Source: Centropus unirufus (taxonomy: Eukaryota > Chordata > Aves > Cuculiformes > Centropidae). Taken from it: DNA of 64,000 nt. Both the position numbers and the translations under genes were made by a program. Each line of letters begins with the position of its first letter. Within the stretch, counting starts at the first letter, position 1. Positions 22,876 through 33,415 of this stretch are shown one piece after another. The stretch is taken from NCBI GenBank assembly GCA_013397695.1, contig VYZI01000114.1, positions 1 to 64,000 of the forward strand, in the 5' to 3' direction. The notes beneath the pieces were generated by a model. That model ran no database searches. It was not told the DNA's origin and worked only from the letters and a program-made list of their open reading frames with translations.

Positions 22876-24844
22876 AGTAGAATGAAAGTTTCAGTGTTTA
22901 GATAATGGAGTGATTTTATAGCACATATTCTAATATTTTTGAGGCTTATTCTACCTAATCTTAACTTCTTTCTACATAACAATTGCAGTGTGTTCTTCAG
23001 CTCTTACTTTGACCACTGATAAAATATATTTTGTGTCAAAAAACAAAACAAAAATTTTCTAGTTGCACTTTAAATAATTAGGTGACCTTGGAATTTAATA
23101 ATTCATTTAATTAACATATTTTATAGAGTTTCTGCAAATACTTAAATAATGTTTTTAAGTCATTATTGTCATTTGTCAAGTTTCGTCTTGCATAAATGAT
23201 TCTCCATATCATTAATGAGCATCATTATCATTTTTTGTTTATCTTGTACTCTTTCCTGGTGTTTGTTCTATCATAGCTGGAATTCACTCAGCAGGTATTT
23301 TTCTAACAGTTTTTCTAGCTGTGCATAAAACTTATCTAGTCAAAGATACTTTTTTTTTTTTTACTGAAATTTCATCTCATACATGAAAAACAGCAAGAAG
23401 GATGAGTCATAATGACATGATGGATGAGCTTTTGTAATGTTGTCACTTAAATCTCAAGGAATAAACTGAAAGATGGATACTTTAATTAAATTTTCTAATT
23501 AGGAAACTTATCTGCTGTGCCTATAAGCATAATATTAAAACATTGTGGCTTTATATATCTAACTTTTCTAGTACTTTATGTCAACCAATATATTTCTAGT
23601 ATCTTATTTTATCCAATTGTACTAAATGTGTGCAAAGTGTAACAGTGAAGACTATACGAAAAAAAAATTAATTTCTGCTTCCTAATAATTTATGCTTCCA
23701 GCCACTCTATAATTCTGTAATGTTTTCTCATGTCTAAACTGTAGATAGACAAAATAAGTTCCAGAGAATGTCAATAGTTCTTTTATTTTTTGTTCAGTGG
23801 TTTTTGCTCTAGTGACGATAAGAGAATACAAGATTGTTTTTTTAAAAAAGAAACCCCCCAAGAATGACTTCAAAGGAATGTAGACAGCTAAAAATCTATA
23901 AGAAATGCCTATATTATATTTCTAACTGTGTTTTTTTATTTTTTATGATGGAGTTTTTTGGGGATTCTTGTTTTTAATTTTTTTTCAGATATTCTTACGT
24001 TACGGTAAATATTTTTTCCAAAATTTTAGAAAATACATAAACAGATTATTAAATTCTATTGAAAAATAATACATGACACATTTTGTTCAAAGAATGTTTT
24101 TGGGGTTGGATATTTATCACTGTTTACCTGTTTTGTATCCTCTGGCCTCCCTAATGTCGTGTCAACTGTGTAACTGGTGACAGAGGACTTTCTTACTCCC
24201 TTTGCCCACGTCAAGGTTTCCATTAGTATTCCAGCAAGCTCTGTAACCTTGCACACCTTTCACACTAGTTTATTCTATTTATAGCATATAACCTTGATGT
24301 CAAGCTTCAAAACTGCAATCAAGAACAATTTTCATTATAATTTTTTCTTCTTAAAGAACATTTAGAAAAAAGGACCCATGACCTCAGAGAACTCATGAGC
24401 TCAAATAAGCTCATAAAAGACTTGAACCAGTATGTTAGGATACTGTATTTGGATCCAGAGGAAGAATCTCTGTGGTTACTTTCAGGGACTTGGTAAGACA
24501 TTGTATTCTGAGAGAGCTCAGGTATGTTCTAAAGAACTGTCTTGTTACACATATTAAAAATAAAGAAACAATCCAAAACTACCTCAAAATCCATGATTGA
24601 AGATGTCTGTGTCACCTAAGTGGTTATCTTAATCTTGCAAAACCAACGATTTCTTTTTGAAGTTTTATTGAAACTCTCTAAGACCTCAACCTAACGAGCA
24701 CAATTTTAAGGAAAGTTAATTCACTGAGCTAAATGCAGGATGCTTGGATATTAGGAGTTCATAAAAATGTAATAGAAATGGTTGAGGTAGGAAGCTATTT
24801 TTGTATAAGGATTGAATAATATATCGCATACGACTGTTGTGACT
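22876..24844. other. AT-rich non-coding DNA
   Basis: No gene is seen. 23090-23265 is complex AT-rich sequence with several ATTAAT and TCATTAATGAG-type words and could be a conserved non-coding element. T runs at 23348-23363 are simple repeats. Confidence 0.55.
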
Positions 24845-25315
24845 GTCTTCTTTTGACTAAAACTGCCAGAACTTCCACCATTGCCACCATTCTGGTGAGT
24901 ACAGAAGACATGCCCTTCTGCTGGATGAACACCGTAGCCGAGCTCCTTCTGAGGGGGTGGTGACCACCAATTTAAGTCCCCTCTTGAGCTGATAGGATGA
25001 CAAAAGCCTTCCTGCATCCCTTTTCATGTAATCTGATGCACCATGACCTGGCTGATGTGGCATGCTCTGTTTATTCAGTCTCTTCACAGTGTTCCTGGAC
25101 AGAAGCACACCCAAGGATGCTTTTTATAAGTGTGGTGGCTGTGATTGCTCTGGCAGCTCCCAGGCCTCATCGCATTCTTGTGCTCCTGGTGGGTCTCTCT
25201 GCTGCCCTGGAGTTTTCTTGCATCTTGAAACCCCTCTGGGTGCCAAGATCTGCTGCTCTACTGCAGATCAGGGCAGTTGGGAACAACTGTCCTTGGTGAA
25301 TGTTCCATAAGCCTT
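24845..25315 (-). other. GC-richer unclassified segment, possibly an LTR on the minus strand
   Basis: About 470 bases stand out from the AT-rich surroundings by composition. On the minus strand there is a TATA-like CTTATAAAAAGC (complement of 25121-25131) followed ~45 bases downstream by AATAAA (complement of 25070-25075), the promoter/polyadenylation spacing of a short R region. Overlapping frames exist on both strands (24997-25299 plus, 24857-25114 minus) but none has a recognisable domain. An LTR, a retrogene scrap or an eroded unknown repeat would all fit. I do not recognise it and cannot fix its edges. Confidence 0.3.
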
Positions 25316-25723
25316 AAAATTTCCCATGTGAAGGAATTCTAGTGTTTTCAAAAACATAATGACATTAACATGAAGGAGTCTGACATAATTATGATAAAGT
25401 ACATAATTACCTGCTTAATTACAAGTTATATTATCTTAAGTGAGGTTGACTAGATAGAAAGAGAGGTTGACTTGATAGAGTAGTGTATTCTTTTCCACTC
25501 ACTGAATGTAGTTTCAGCTTTTTACCAGATACTGGGCCTGAGAACAAAAGACTGAGTTGATGTTATAGTTGTATGAAGAAACAAAACCCTTAAGCTTCTT
25601 TTGGTTTTCTTTGTGCTGGAAAAAGATGATTCATGAGGAAATGAGGTGTTACAACACCTTAAAGAAAATTAATAAAAGTTGAGAGAGGTTCAGGGAATCA
25701 AAAGCAGGAATTGAAATAGGGTT
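25316..25723. other. AT-rich non-coding DNA
   Basis: Nothing is recognised except a short tandem duplication of ~22 bases around GAGGTTGACT (25439-25483). Confidence 0.6.
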
Positions 25724-25871
25724 GTTACCTTATTGCAACCTTTTGGCACTTAAAGTTTATTATTCAATACTTAAAGGTTTATAAGAAAGATGGTATGAGT
25801 ATTTAGCAGGGCCTGATGTGATGGGACAAGGGGTAAAGGTTTTAAACTAAAAGAGGGTAGCTTCATACTAT
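25724..25871 (+). mobile_element. CR1 LINE, left half of an interrupted copy
   Basis: CCTTATTGCAACC, TTCAATACTTAAAGG, TATAAGAAAGATGG, GACAAGGGGTAAAGG and AACTAAAAGAGGGTAG are the end of CR1 ORF2 on the plus strand. A ~23-base partial repeat (CACTTAAAG then TACTTAAAG) near 25747-25777 looks like a small internal duplication. The homology stops at CATACTA/T and resumes at 26580, so the two parts were once continuous. Confidence 0.85.
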
Positions 25872-26579
25872 TGTGAGACATTGTTTTGATTAGAATGTCT
25901 CAAACACAGCTTGGACTGATTAGCATGTCCTAAATATTCTCTGGATAGGATGTTCTGTGGTTTGGTTGCTGTGACAATAGGAACTGTATTGATGAACACC
26001 TTGTAACAAAGTGGACTCAGTACCCAGAATTTAGTTCCTGAAAATCAGCCAAGTAGAGGAGGAGAGAATAAGTTGCACTTGACTGATCTATGAGATTTAT
26101 GTCTAACATTTTGAGAGTAACCAATAGAAAATACCCTCAGGAACCATCAGAGACCCTTGCCGAAACCTCCTCTTGCTTTCAGTGCTAATAGGGAGGAAAA
26201 GGCATGGAACAATGTTGCATAAACTGTGCCTTCCTGGGTGACTGGGGGTGCATGCTCACCACCTAAGGATCTCGATGACAGAATGACATCTGAGGGAATT
26301 GCCACTGGACAAAAGATGGTCCTACTTCTTTCTCTCTCTTTCCTTTTCTCTTTTGTTTTTTTTTTTCTTTCTCTCTCTCCTCTGTCCTTTTTCTCCTGCA
26401 AATCAATGCAAGCTTCCAAATAATCACAGCCATAGCCTAGGAAATGTAAATTAAAATCAATTGTTGAAAAGGATTATTCATGCCATTTTGCCTTAGCTCA
26501 AACCAATTGAGACTTAAGAATCTTTTAAGACCCCTTTAATGGGACCTTAAAACTAGACTCTCTTCAAGGGACCTTACCA
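25872..26579 (+). mobile_element. LTR-like insertion (~708 bp) inside a CR1
   Basis: This segment sits exactly where CR1 homology is interrupted, begins with TGTGAGACATTG and ends with ACCTTACCA, giving TG...CA ends. A CCAAT box (26121-26125) lies ~95 bases upstream of a TATA-like GCATAAA (26217-26223), an LTR-like promoter layout. A long pyrimidine tract (26321-26398) follows. The flanking bases (ACTAT and AGGAA) do not form a clean target duplication. The minus frame 26147-26419, full of Arg-Glu-Lys, is only the pyrimidine tract read antisense. I judge it a solo LTR of unknown family; another insertion type is possible. Confidence 0.6.
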
Positions 26580-26755
26580 AGGAATTTTTTATGATGAGGG
26601 TGGTAAAACACTGGAAAAGTTTGCACAGATGTGGTAGAAACCCCATCCCTAGAAACATTCATTGTCAGGTGAAATGTGGCTCTAAGCCGAGGTGTTGGAC
26701 TAGATGAACTTTAAAGGTCCCTTCCAGCCCACATTTGTTTATGATTGTATGATTG
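26580..26755 (+). mobile_element. CR1 LINE, right half with 3' end
   Basis: AGGAATTTTTTATGATGAGGGTGG, CACTGG, CCCCATCCCTAGAAACATTC, GACTAGATGA, TTTAAAGGTCCCTTCCAGCCC and the ATGATTGTATGATTG end are the CR1 ORF2 terminus, short 3' UTR and terminal octamers in plus orientation. It joins the left half at 25871 with only a few bases missing. Confidence 0.9.
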
Positions 26756-29700
26756 CTTTCTTCTGTGAGTTTGATTGTGGAAATTATAGAAAAGGACCTG
26801 ACTGAGATCAAGAACAGTAAAATGGGGTATAGGCTAGTAAAGACTCCAGTTATATTCTTGTTTCTTGCTTCAATTGAAAAACTGTGGTTCAGAATTCCTG
26901 TACTTGCTAACCAAACTGCGAAATACCTACATTTTCTTCCTTCAGAATCTCAATGTTCATTTATCCTTCAAAGGTTATTTGGCCCATAGATGTGATCCCA
27001 CCCCCTGTTTTGGATAAGTCTGAAATTACATTCAGAATACTCTTAGGGGAAAAATAAGGCAAAAATAAATATATATTTTGTTTGTACAATTAATTTTTTT
27101 AGTAATTAAATCTACAACAAACTTGCTAGTTTAGTTTCAATGCTATTTGCACTCATACCCCGATTTAATGAATTTTCTTAGAAAAGTCGACTAGTAAATA
27201 ATACCATCAAATTTGTTACACATTAGCTCCCCTCTCTCCTTGTGTTACACTCATCACTGCATATAGTCTTTTGGGTCCCTGGATCATCAGTGATAAACTT
27301 GAGTAAAATGGAGTGGGTCTTCAGTAAGAAAAAGATAGTAGAGACCAGAATTTTTCTCCGGGAGGAGCGTGATGGTAATTGTTGAAGGCTTTTCTACTGT
27401 CTTGTATCTGCTCTGGATTATTATTTTGACACATTTTCTGACACATTCTGCTTACTTGATCTTTCTGCATTTCTGTACCCAAAGTTTTACTATCTTCATG
27501 CATGTTGTTAAAGTTACACAATACCTCACACAATGAACAGAAAAAATAATACTTGCTACTCAGTGGCCATGTACAGCTTCTCAGAACTTTGTTATCTGTG
27601 ACACTCACAGTGTTAAGCTTCAGCAAATGAGGCAACAGTTACCTAACTGCTAGAAAATTTCTACCACAATTAAAAGAAACTAAAATCAGCTCAGATCAAA
27701 ACATGGCAAGTTCTGACAGACATACTGTCTGGTCAATAAACAGTCTGAGGCTTTTTACTACTAATGGAAAAAAAAAAATTTAACCCATACTAAATGCTGT
27801 AACATTAGAGTAATAGAAAAATATTACTGATTTTTAACAAGAAAAGAATGAAAAAATGGGCTTTTGAATCCTTGACAAGAAATTGCTGTGAAATATACCT
27901 CAACAGATGTTTAAAATTTCTACTCTCACTCCATGCAAAAATTAAGACTTTATGTTCATTGTCAATATAGAAAAGAAAATAGGTAATAATGCAGCAAAAT
28001 TGTACTCTCTTACTCTCTGTATGCCATTATCCATTGTGAGAAACTGCATATGAATTCAGTGGATAAAATGTAAATAGAAGGATAAGTTAATACTTAGCTG
28101 TTTGAGATAAGCAGGATTAAAACAGCATTCAAATGGTATTTCATTTTAATTGGATCCTCTTTGTCATGTATCACATATATTCCAGTACATGCAGGAAATT
28201 GACCACAGTCTTATAAATTAATTTAGTCATATTAAAAAAATCAGGTTATATTGTAAAAATCTATTCTCAGCAGTGGCTTTATTAACTTTCTTTTTTTATA
28301 AAATATTACTTGCTACCTTCAGAGAATGTAAAAATTTCAGGATGGAATTAGAAAATTACTATATTTTCTGTTTCTCTAATGTTACAGAAATTTTCCTTAA
28401 GTTTGTCATTTTCTATGAGGCTATAAGGATAGTTTCCATATTGGTTTCTTTCCTTTTAACAATTTAACTCACTGAATTCAATCATGAATTTAATTATTTT
28501 CCTTGAGACAAATAAAGAATAAATAGAAACAGTTCGGTATTCAAGGAGGGTGCTATTTTGCACTATCTTTGGACACAGTAATATATTTTTTTATTGTGGA
28601 CACTGAAGAAAGAAGCAATAGCATGTTATCTGCCAGAAATCAAACTACTGTTTATGAAAAAACAAAATTTTACCCCATAAGAGCACACAACTATGACATT
28701 ATTTGGCCTCTTGTATTTTTACAAAGAGAGAGTAAGGGGATGAGGTGGGAAGTGTTTTTGTTGATAATCATAAAAGTATTTTTTTGCCAAAGAAAAGCAC
28801 AAAGGTCTATTAAGAATCTGAAAACTATTAATGCCTTCTAAATTCTAGCTGCAGAACAGGGAAATACACAAAATCTCTAACATTTTCTATTATTCATTTA
28901 AGAATCAGAGCTAAAAAAATACTGATTGCATGAATTTATATGACATGATATCATTCAAATATATTTTGCTTAGCAGTTAGGAATAACTTCCTCCAAAATC
29001 AACAACAGACTATGGATAAATAAACCCATTTGTTTAGCAAAAAAAAAATAGTTCAAACCTTATCTTTCCTAATCTTTCAAAACAGCCCATCTCACCTGCA
29101 ACACCTCTTTTCATTCAGCCACCCTGAAGTTTTCTCTGAAATTTTTATTTGCTCTTCCACTGCTGACTACTTCTTTAGCTCTTATCTCTTCTTTATTTTT
29201 GTCCTAACTTCCCCCCCCCGCTTCCATTGTTTTGGGGGATGTCTTCTTAAGAGCAAAACTGATTTTTCCGATGTGCAACCTTTGCTGTTTAATTTTCATA
29301 TATTCTTTTTCTTTGTCTCTCAATCCAATTAATGCTTTTCTAATGCTTACTGGTAGCAGTGGAAGGCAGAAAGTCAGGAAACATGAAAGATGAAAAGATT
29401 ACTGATTTTATTTTAATTTTTACTTCTTTTTTCATTTACGTACATAATAAGAAAACAATATGATCACACGTATGTATGATGTACATAACTAATTTTTAAA
29501 ATTTGTGAAAACATAAAAGGACACATATAAATATACGTGTATGCATGTTCATGACCATTTACAAATGTAACAAAACAATACATTCCAAATGAAATTTTAT
29601 ATGATAAATTAAAGCATGTACTAGTACAAAATGTTTTACTTCCAAAATAAAGCTTTGACAAATATTTTATTACATTTCGATAAATAATTTAATTTCAGTC

Positions 29701-32111
29701 CCTTTAAATCTTATCCCTTGCAGTGCTTGGTAAAAGAACTTTTCCAGACATCTTAAGGACAGTGGAAGTAATTATGTTTAAATATCTTTAAGTAAACCTT
29801 TTTATTAGCCCTTAATTTTGTATGTATATAAGCAACGTGAGATAAAAAATCACATGTGATGATGTCTCATGAGTGTATTTTCCATGTTTGATATACAAGG
29901 CACTTCAACTTTTAGGCATAAAAAATGTTGCCTTCACTAAGCCCTGGAAGCAAAAAAAAAAAATACGTGTTTATTTTCTCGGGATTATCTTCTGGTATTT
30001 CGGCAGTTTATCCTTTGTTACTTCTAGAAATACACCTCTACATTTAACTCAGTATACTTACAGTAGTAGAAAGAAATGTAGCCGGTGGTCTTATTAGAAA
30101 GCAGGGTGTTCGTACCATGACATGATATGAGCTAAGCAGTTGTGTTAGCAGCAATCTATATGTTACAAATATAAATTCTTGCTTTATAATGGAAGTTACT
30201 AATTCTATTGAAATGTCACATGTCCATGGAAAAGCGGTGTGTGTACATAAGATTGTATGTAGCATAAGTGCAGTGTTAGTGTAAGACTAATAATTCCCAC
30301 AATTTCTACTTCTTCAGACACCTCTATATTTTCTACCACCTTGAGAATAATAATAAATAGTTGGTTGAGTCTCATCTATCTTATTTAATGTAGTAATGGA
30401 ACCCTTGACAAAAATGATCCTGAAATTTCAAAAACAGAAGGCTTGAGGCAGTAAATAGTAACTTATCCTGTTGTATGGAGACGATATGCTGCTCATGATA
30501 GCAAATTCAATTCTTAACCTAGTCAGAACAGTATATTCAATATGGATTCTGCCCTGAAGATAGATATAGACAAATCTATGCCCAAGGTGATAGTGATATG
30601 ATGTATAAAATTTGAATGGTTTGTGCTTTTAGATTGTAAATAAAATATATTACAAAAAAAAAAAGTAAATAAATAAGAGTTATTTTCCTTTGCTTAATGT
30701 GGTGAAGTTGCATTACTCACCTTCATCCCTTCCCCTGCATTCAAGAAAAGGTACAAAAAGAATGGGTGTTGAAAATGGAATAACATAAAATGATGCTTCT
30801 TACAGCTTCTAGTGGAGGAATGATTGATGCAGTTTGCAAAGTCACCTTCACATGATTTTTATATTTGTTATGGTTACCTTGCCTGCTTCTCAAAAATTGT
30901 CAAATATTATTAAAGATAGTCAAAGGTTATTGGAGATTATATCTGAGAAAAAGAGAGTGGTCTCTGTTTACTCTTAGATAAGGCTAGACGTAGGGTCTCC
31001 CTTTTTAAGTAATCTTATTGGGAATTTATCCTTCAGGGCATAACATGTCACCTTCATATCTATATATATAACACACTATGCTTGAATCATGTTCTGAATT
31101 CCAAATTAATCTTCAGTCTCCAATGGTATTGAAGATTCACTTAGTAACTAGTAAAAAAAATTATAACTTCTAGGAGATGAGAAATGTAGAATGGTCTACC
31201 AGAGAAAGGAAAGTGCAGCTTTTAAGTAATCATGGATCACATCCGATCCTTCGTGGTAGGGTCAAATTTATTTCTGTACTAAAGGTGTGGAAGAATATAC
31301 CTTCAAGTTTGTTCAGATCTACTCAAATGTCAATAAGGAAATTGTTACAGCTGCTACAGGTCCAACTGGTGGTTTGTTTGGCAAATCTTTCTAAGAAATA
31401 TCTCAAATTAATAATAATAATGAATACGTTTTTTGCTGAATGCATTAGAAAGGATAGCAACTGAGATCTACAACTGTTTTTTCTCCTTCACAAAAGCCTC
31501 TACACCTATCAGCCAAAAGAAAGGTCCTTATTTGTGGTACTGACTGGTACACATTGCTAGAGTGAGCCCTCATTGAGATTAATGATGTCCATGCTAGTTC
31601 AAAGCAGTTGCCTCTGAATTTCTATTGGGTACCATGAAGTGTCACCATAAGCTGTGCCGCTGTATGCCTGCAATAAATGTATGTGCTGGAACTGGCCAGT
31701 GGGTGAAAATGCGTTGTATACCTGTATCGATAAGTAGATTTATAGAGGGGAAAGGAGGCAAATACAGTGCATTAACCTTACTAAATTTGGGATGGATCTT
31801 GAGTGTGATCTTTGCTTTCACTGTTGGCCTTGCCTTGAAACTTAACAGCTAAAAGAGGAAAAAAATTGAAGTGGAAAAACATCTAGTGATTAGACAAAAA
31901 ATCAAGCAGACTCTTTCATGGCCTATTCTGTCCTTGAATGCTGCTAAGTCAGATCCTGGAAGCAGCATTCAATGCATCAGCATGACAGTGCTGTCTGAAA
32001 AAAAGGAAATCTATTTTTATATTTGATATGTCTTTCTTCATTCTTTTTAATTTCATATAGAGCAGTGCTGTGAACATGTATCTGAGAACACTAATTTCCG
32101 CTGCAGCAAAA
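26756..32111. other. AT-rich non-coding DNA, no gene seen
   Basis: No transposable element, exon or RNA gene is recognised. Short A, T and C runs occur (for example a C9 run at 29211-29219). Reading frames such as 29030-29332, 28569-28841 and 27321-27635 have no recognisable domain. Confidence 0.6.
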
Positions 32112-32461
32112 TACACTTCAGTACTTAAAGGAGGTGAGCAAGAAATTTAGGGAAGGACTTTTTACAAAAGCATGTAGTCATAGGGCAAGGGAAAACAGCT
32201 ACAAATTGGAGAGGGGTAGGTTTTAGGACATTAGGAAGAATTTCTTCACAATGAGGATGGTGAGCCACTGACACAGGTTGCCCAGGCAAGTTGTGGATGC
32301 CCACTCCCTGGAAATGTTCAAGACTAGATGGAGCGTTGAGCAACCTGATGTACTGAGAGGTGTTCCTGCCAATGGCAGAGGGGTTTGAACTAGAAGATCT
32401 TTCAGGACCATTCCAAGCCAAACCATTCTATAATTCTATGATTCCATTCTGTGATTCTATA
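32112..32461 (+). mobile_element. CR1 LINE 3' end, plus strand
   Basis: Collinear with the last ~350 bases of CR1: TTCAGTACTTAAAGG, GGACTTTTTACAAAAGCATG, GGACATTAGGAAGAATTTC, GAGGATGGTGAG, CAGGTTGCCCAGGCAAG, CTCCCTGGAAATGTTCAAG, GAGCAACCTGATGTACTG and then the 3' UTR. It ends in TTCTATAATTCTATGATTCC-type octamer units that run to ~32461, a complete CR1 3' terminus. The frames on both strands here are fragments of, or antisense to, the element. Confidence 0.94.
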
Positions 32462-32740
32462 TGTACTCTGATTTTTTTTATAAAGATCCACTCAGTTTTG
32501 TATGTCTTTCTTGACTGTGTTAGAAAAACTGAAAGTAGATGAAAGCTGGTATAGATATTACAAATCCAGACAAAATATCTCCTGCCAATGAATATAATCT
32601 CAGTAAAAATAAAGTGTTTTATTGCTTAAATATATAAATATTGCTTAAATAAAGTTTTTTATTGCTTACTTAAAAAGTTGTATTATATCACTGCTTCAAT
32701 GAGTGACATTGAAGCAAAAACTGTATAATTTTACACTCAG

Positions 32741-32742
32741 TA

Positions 32743-32782
<40 letters not shown>

Positions 32783-32788
32783 TCTATT
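32741..32788. repeat. Compound (TCTG)n(TCTA)n microsatellite
   Basis: About five TCTG units are followed directly by about six TCTA units, uninterrupted. Such pure compound tetranucleotides are usually length-variable between individuals. Confidence 0.95.
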
Positions 32789-32909
32789 TAGAGTCTTACA
32801 ATTTGAAAGTAAATGATATAAAATTGTCTGTACTATGCTCCAGATACTTTAAGGAAATATTGAAAATGTTGAGTGTAAGCACAAGTCATGAAACAGCTCC
32901 CACTCCTAA

Positions 32910-32950
32910 AAAAATATTCTTCAGGCAACAAAAAATATTCTTCAGGCAAC
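32910..32950. repeat. Short tandem duplication
   Basis: AATATTCTTCAGGCAACA is present twice in a row, separated only by A residues; the copies are essentially identical, so the duplication is recent. Confidence 0.85.
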
Positions 32951-33170
32951 AATATGGGACGTATGGAATTAGAGGGAGTGAGATGTCTTACATTGTTCGT
33001 TTTTTTCCTGAAATAAGACAATTTTCATTACTACACGATACAGGAAAGGGAATAGAATGGAGAATGTTAATGGAAATTTAGTAACATAGAACTTAGGTTT
33101 TGAAAAGTTTCCCAGCAATATAATATTTTTTAATTGTTTATGTAACAGCAAACCTCATTGCCTATCTTCA

Positions 33171-33415
33171 TTATAATCATCCAATAGTTTGGGTTGGAAG
33201 AAGGGTTAAAGATCATCCAGCTCCTAGCCATCTACCATGGGCAAGGACACCTCCCACTAAATTATGTCAGTCAAAGCCCCATCCAACCTGTCCTTGAACA
33301 CCTCTAGGATCAGGTTTTCCACAACTTCTCTAGGCAACGTGTTACAGCACCTCACCACCCTCATAGTGAATAAATTCTTCCTAATATCTAATCTACTTAT
33401 ACTTCTATTTAATCC
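33171..33415 (-). mobile_element. CR1 LINE 3' end, minus strand
   Basis: The reverse complement of the CR1 3' end is collinear: AGTTTGGGTTGGAAG, AAAGATCATCCAGCTC, ATGGGCAAGGACACCTCCCA, AAGCCCCATCCAACCTG, CCTTGAACACCTCTAGG, CCACAACTTCTCTAGGCAAC, CACCTCACCACCCTCATAG and AATTCTTCCTAATATCTAATC. The homology fades near 33415 in a patch of TTATACTTCTATT-like sequence. With the plus copy at 32112 it forms a tail-to-tail inverted pair ~0.7 kb apart. Confidence 0.92.

Larger units (their letters stand above)
32462..33170. other. AT-rich spacer between two CR1 copies
   Basis: Holds a duplicated ATTGCTTAAATA / TTTTTTATTGCTTA block (32611-32671), a compound microsatellite (32741-32788) and a ~20-base tandem duplication (32910-32950). 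No gene is seen. Confidence 0.65.

Noticed and set aside
22692..22982. 96-codon minus-strand frame
   Set aside because: It is antisense to the CR1 copy at 21885-22875.
26147..26419. Minus frame rich in Arg, Glu and Lys that looks like a charged or nuclear protein
   Set aside because: The charged run is the antisense reading of a pyrimidine tract (26321-26398) inside the LTR-like insertion.
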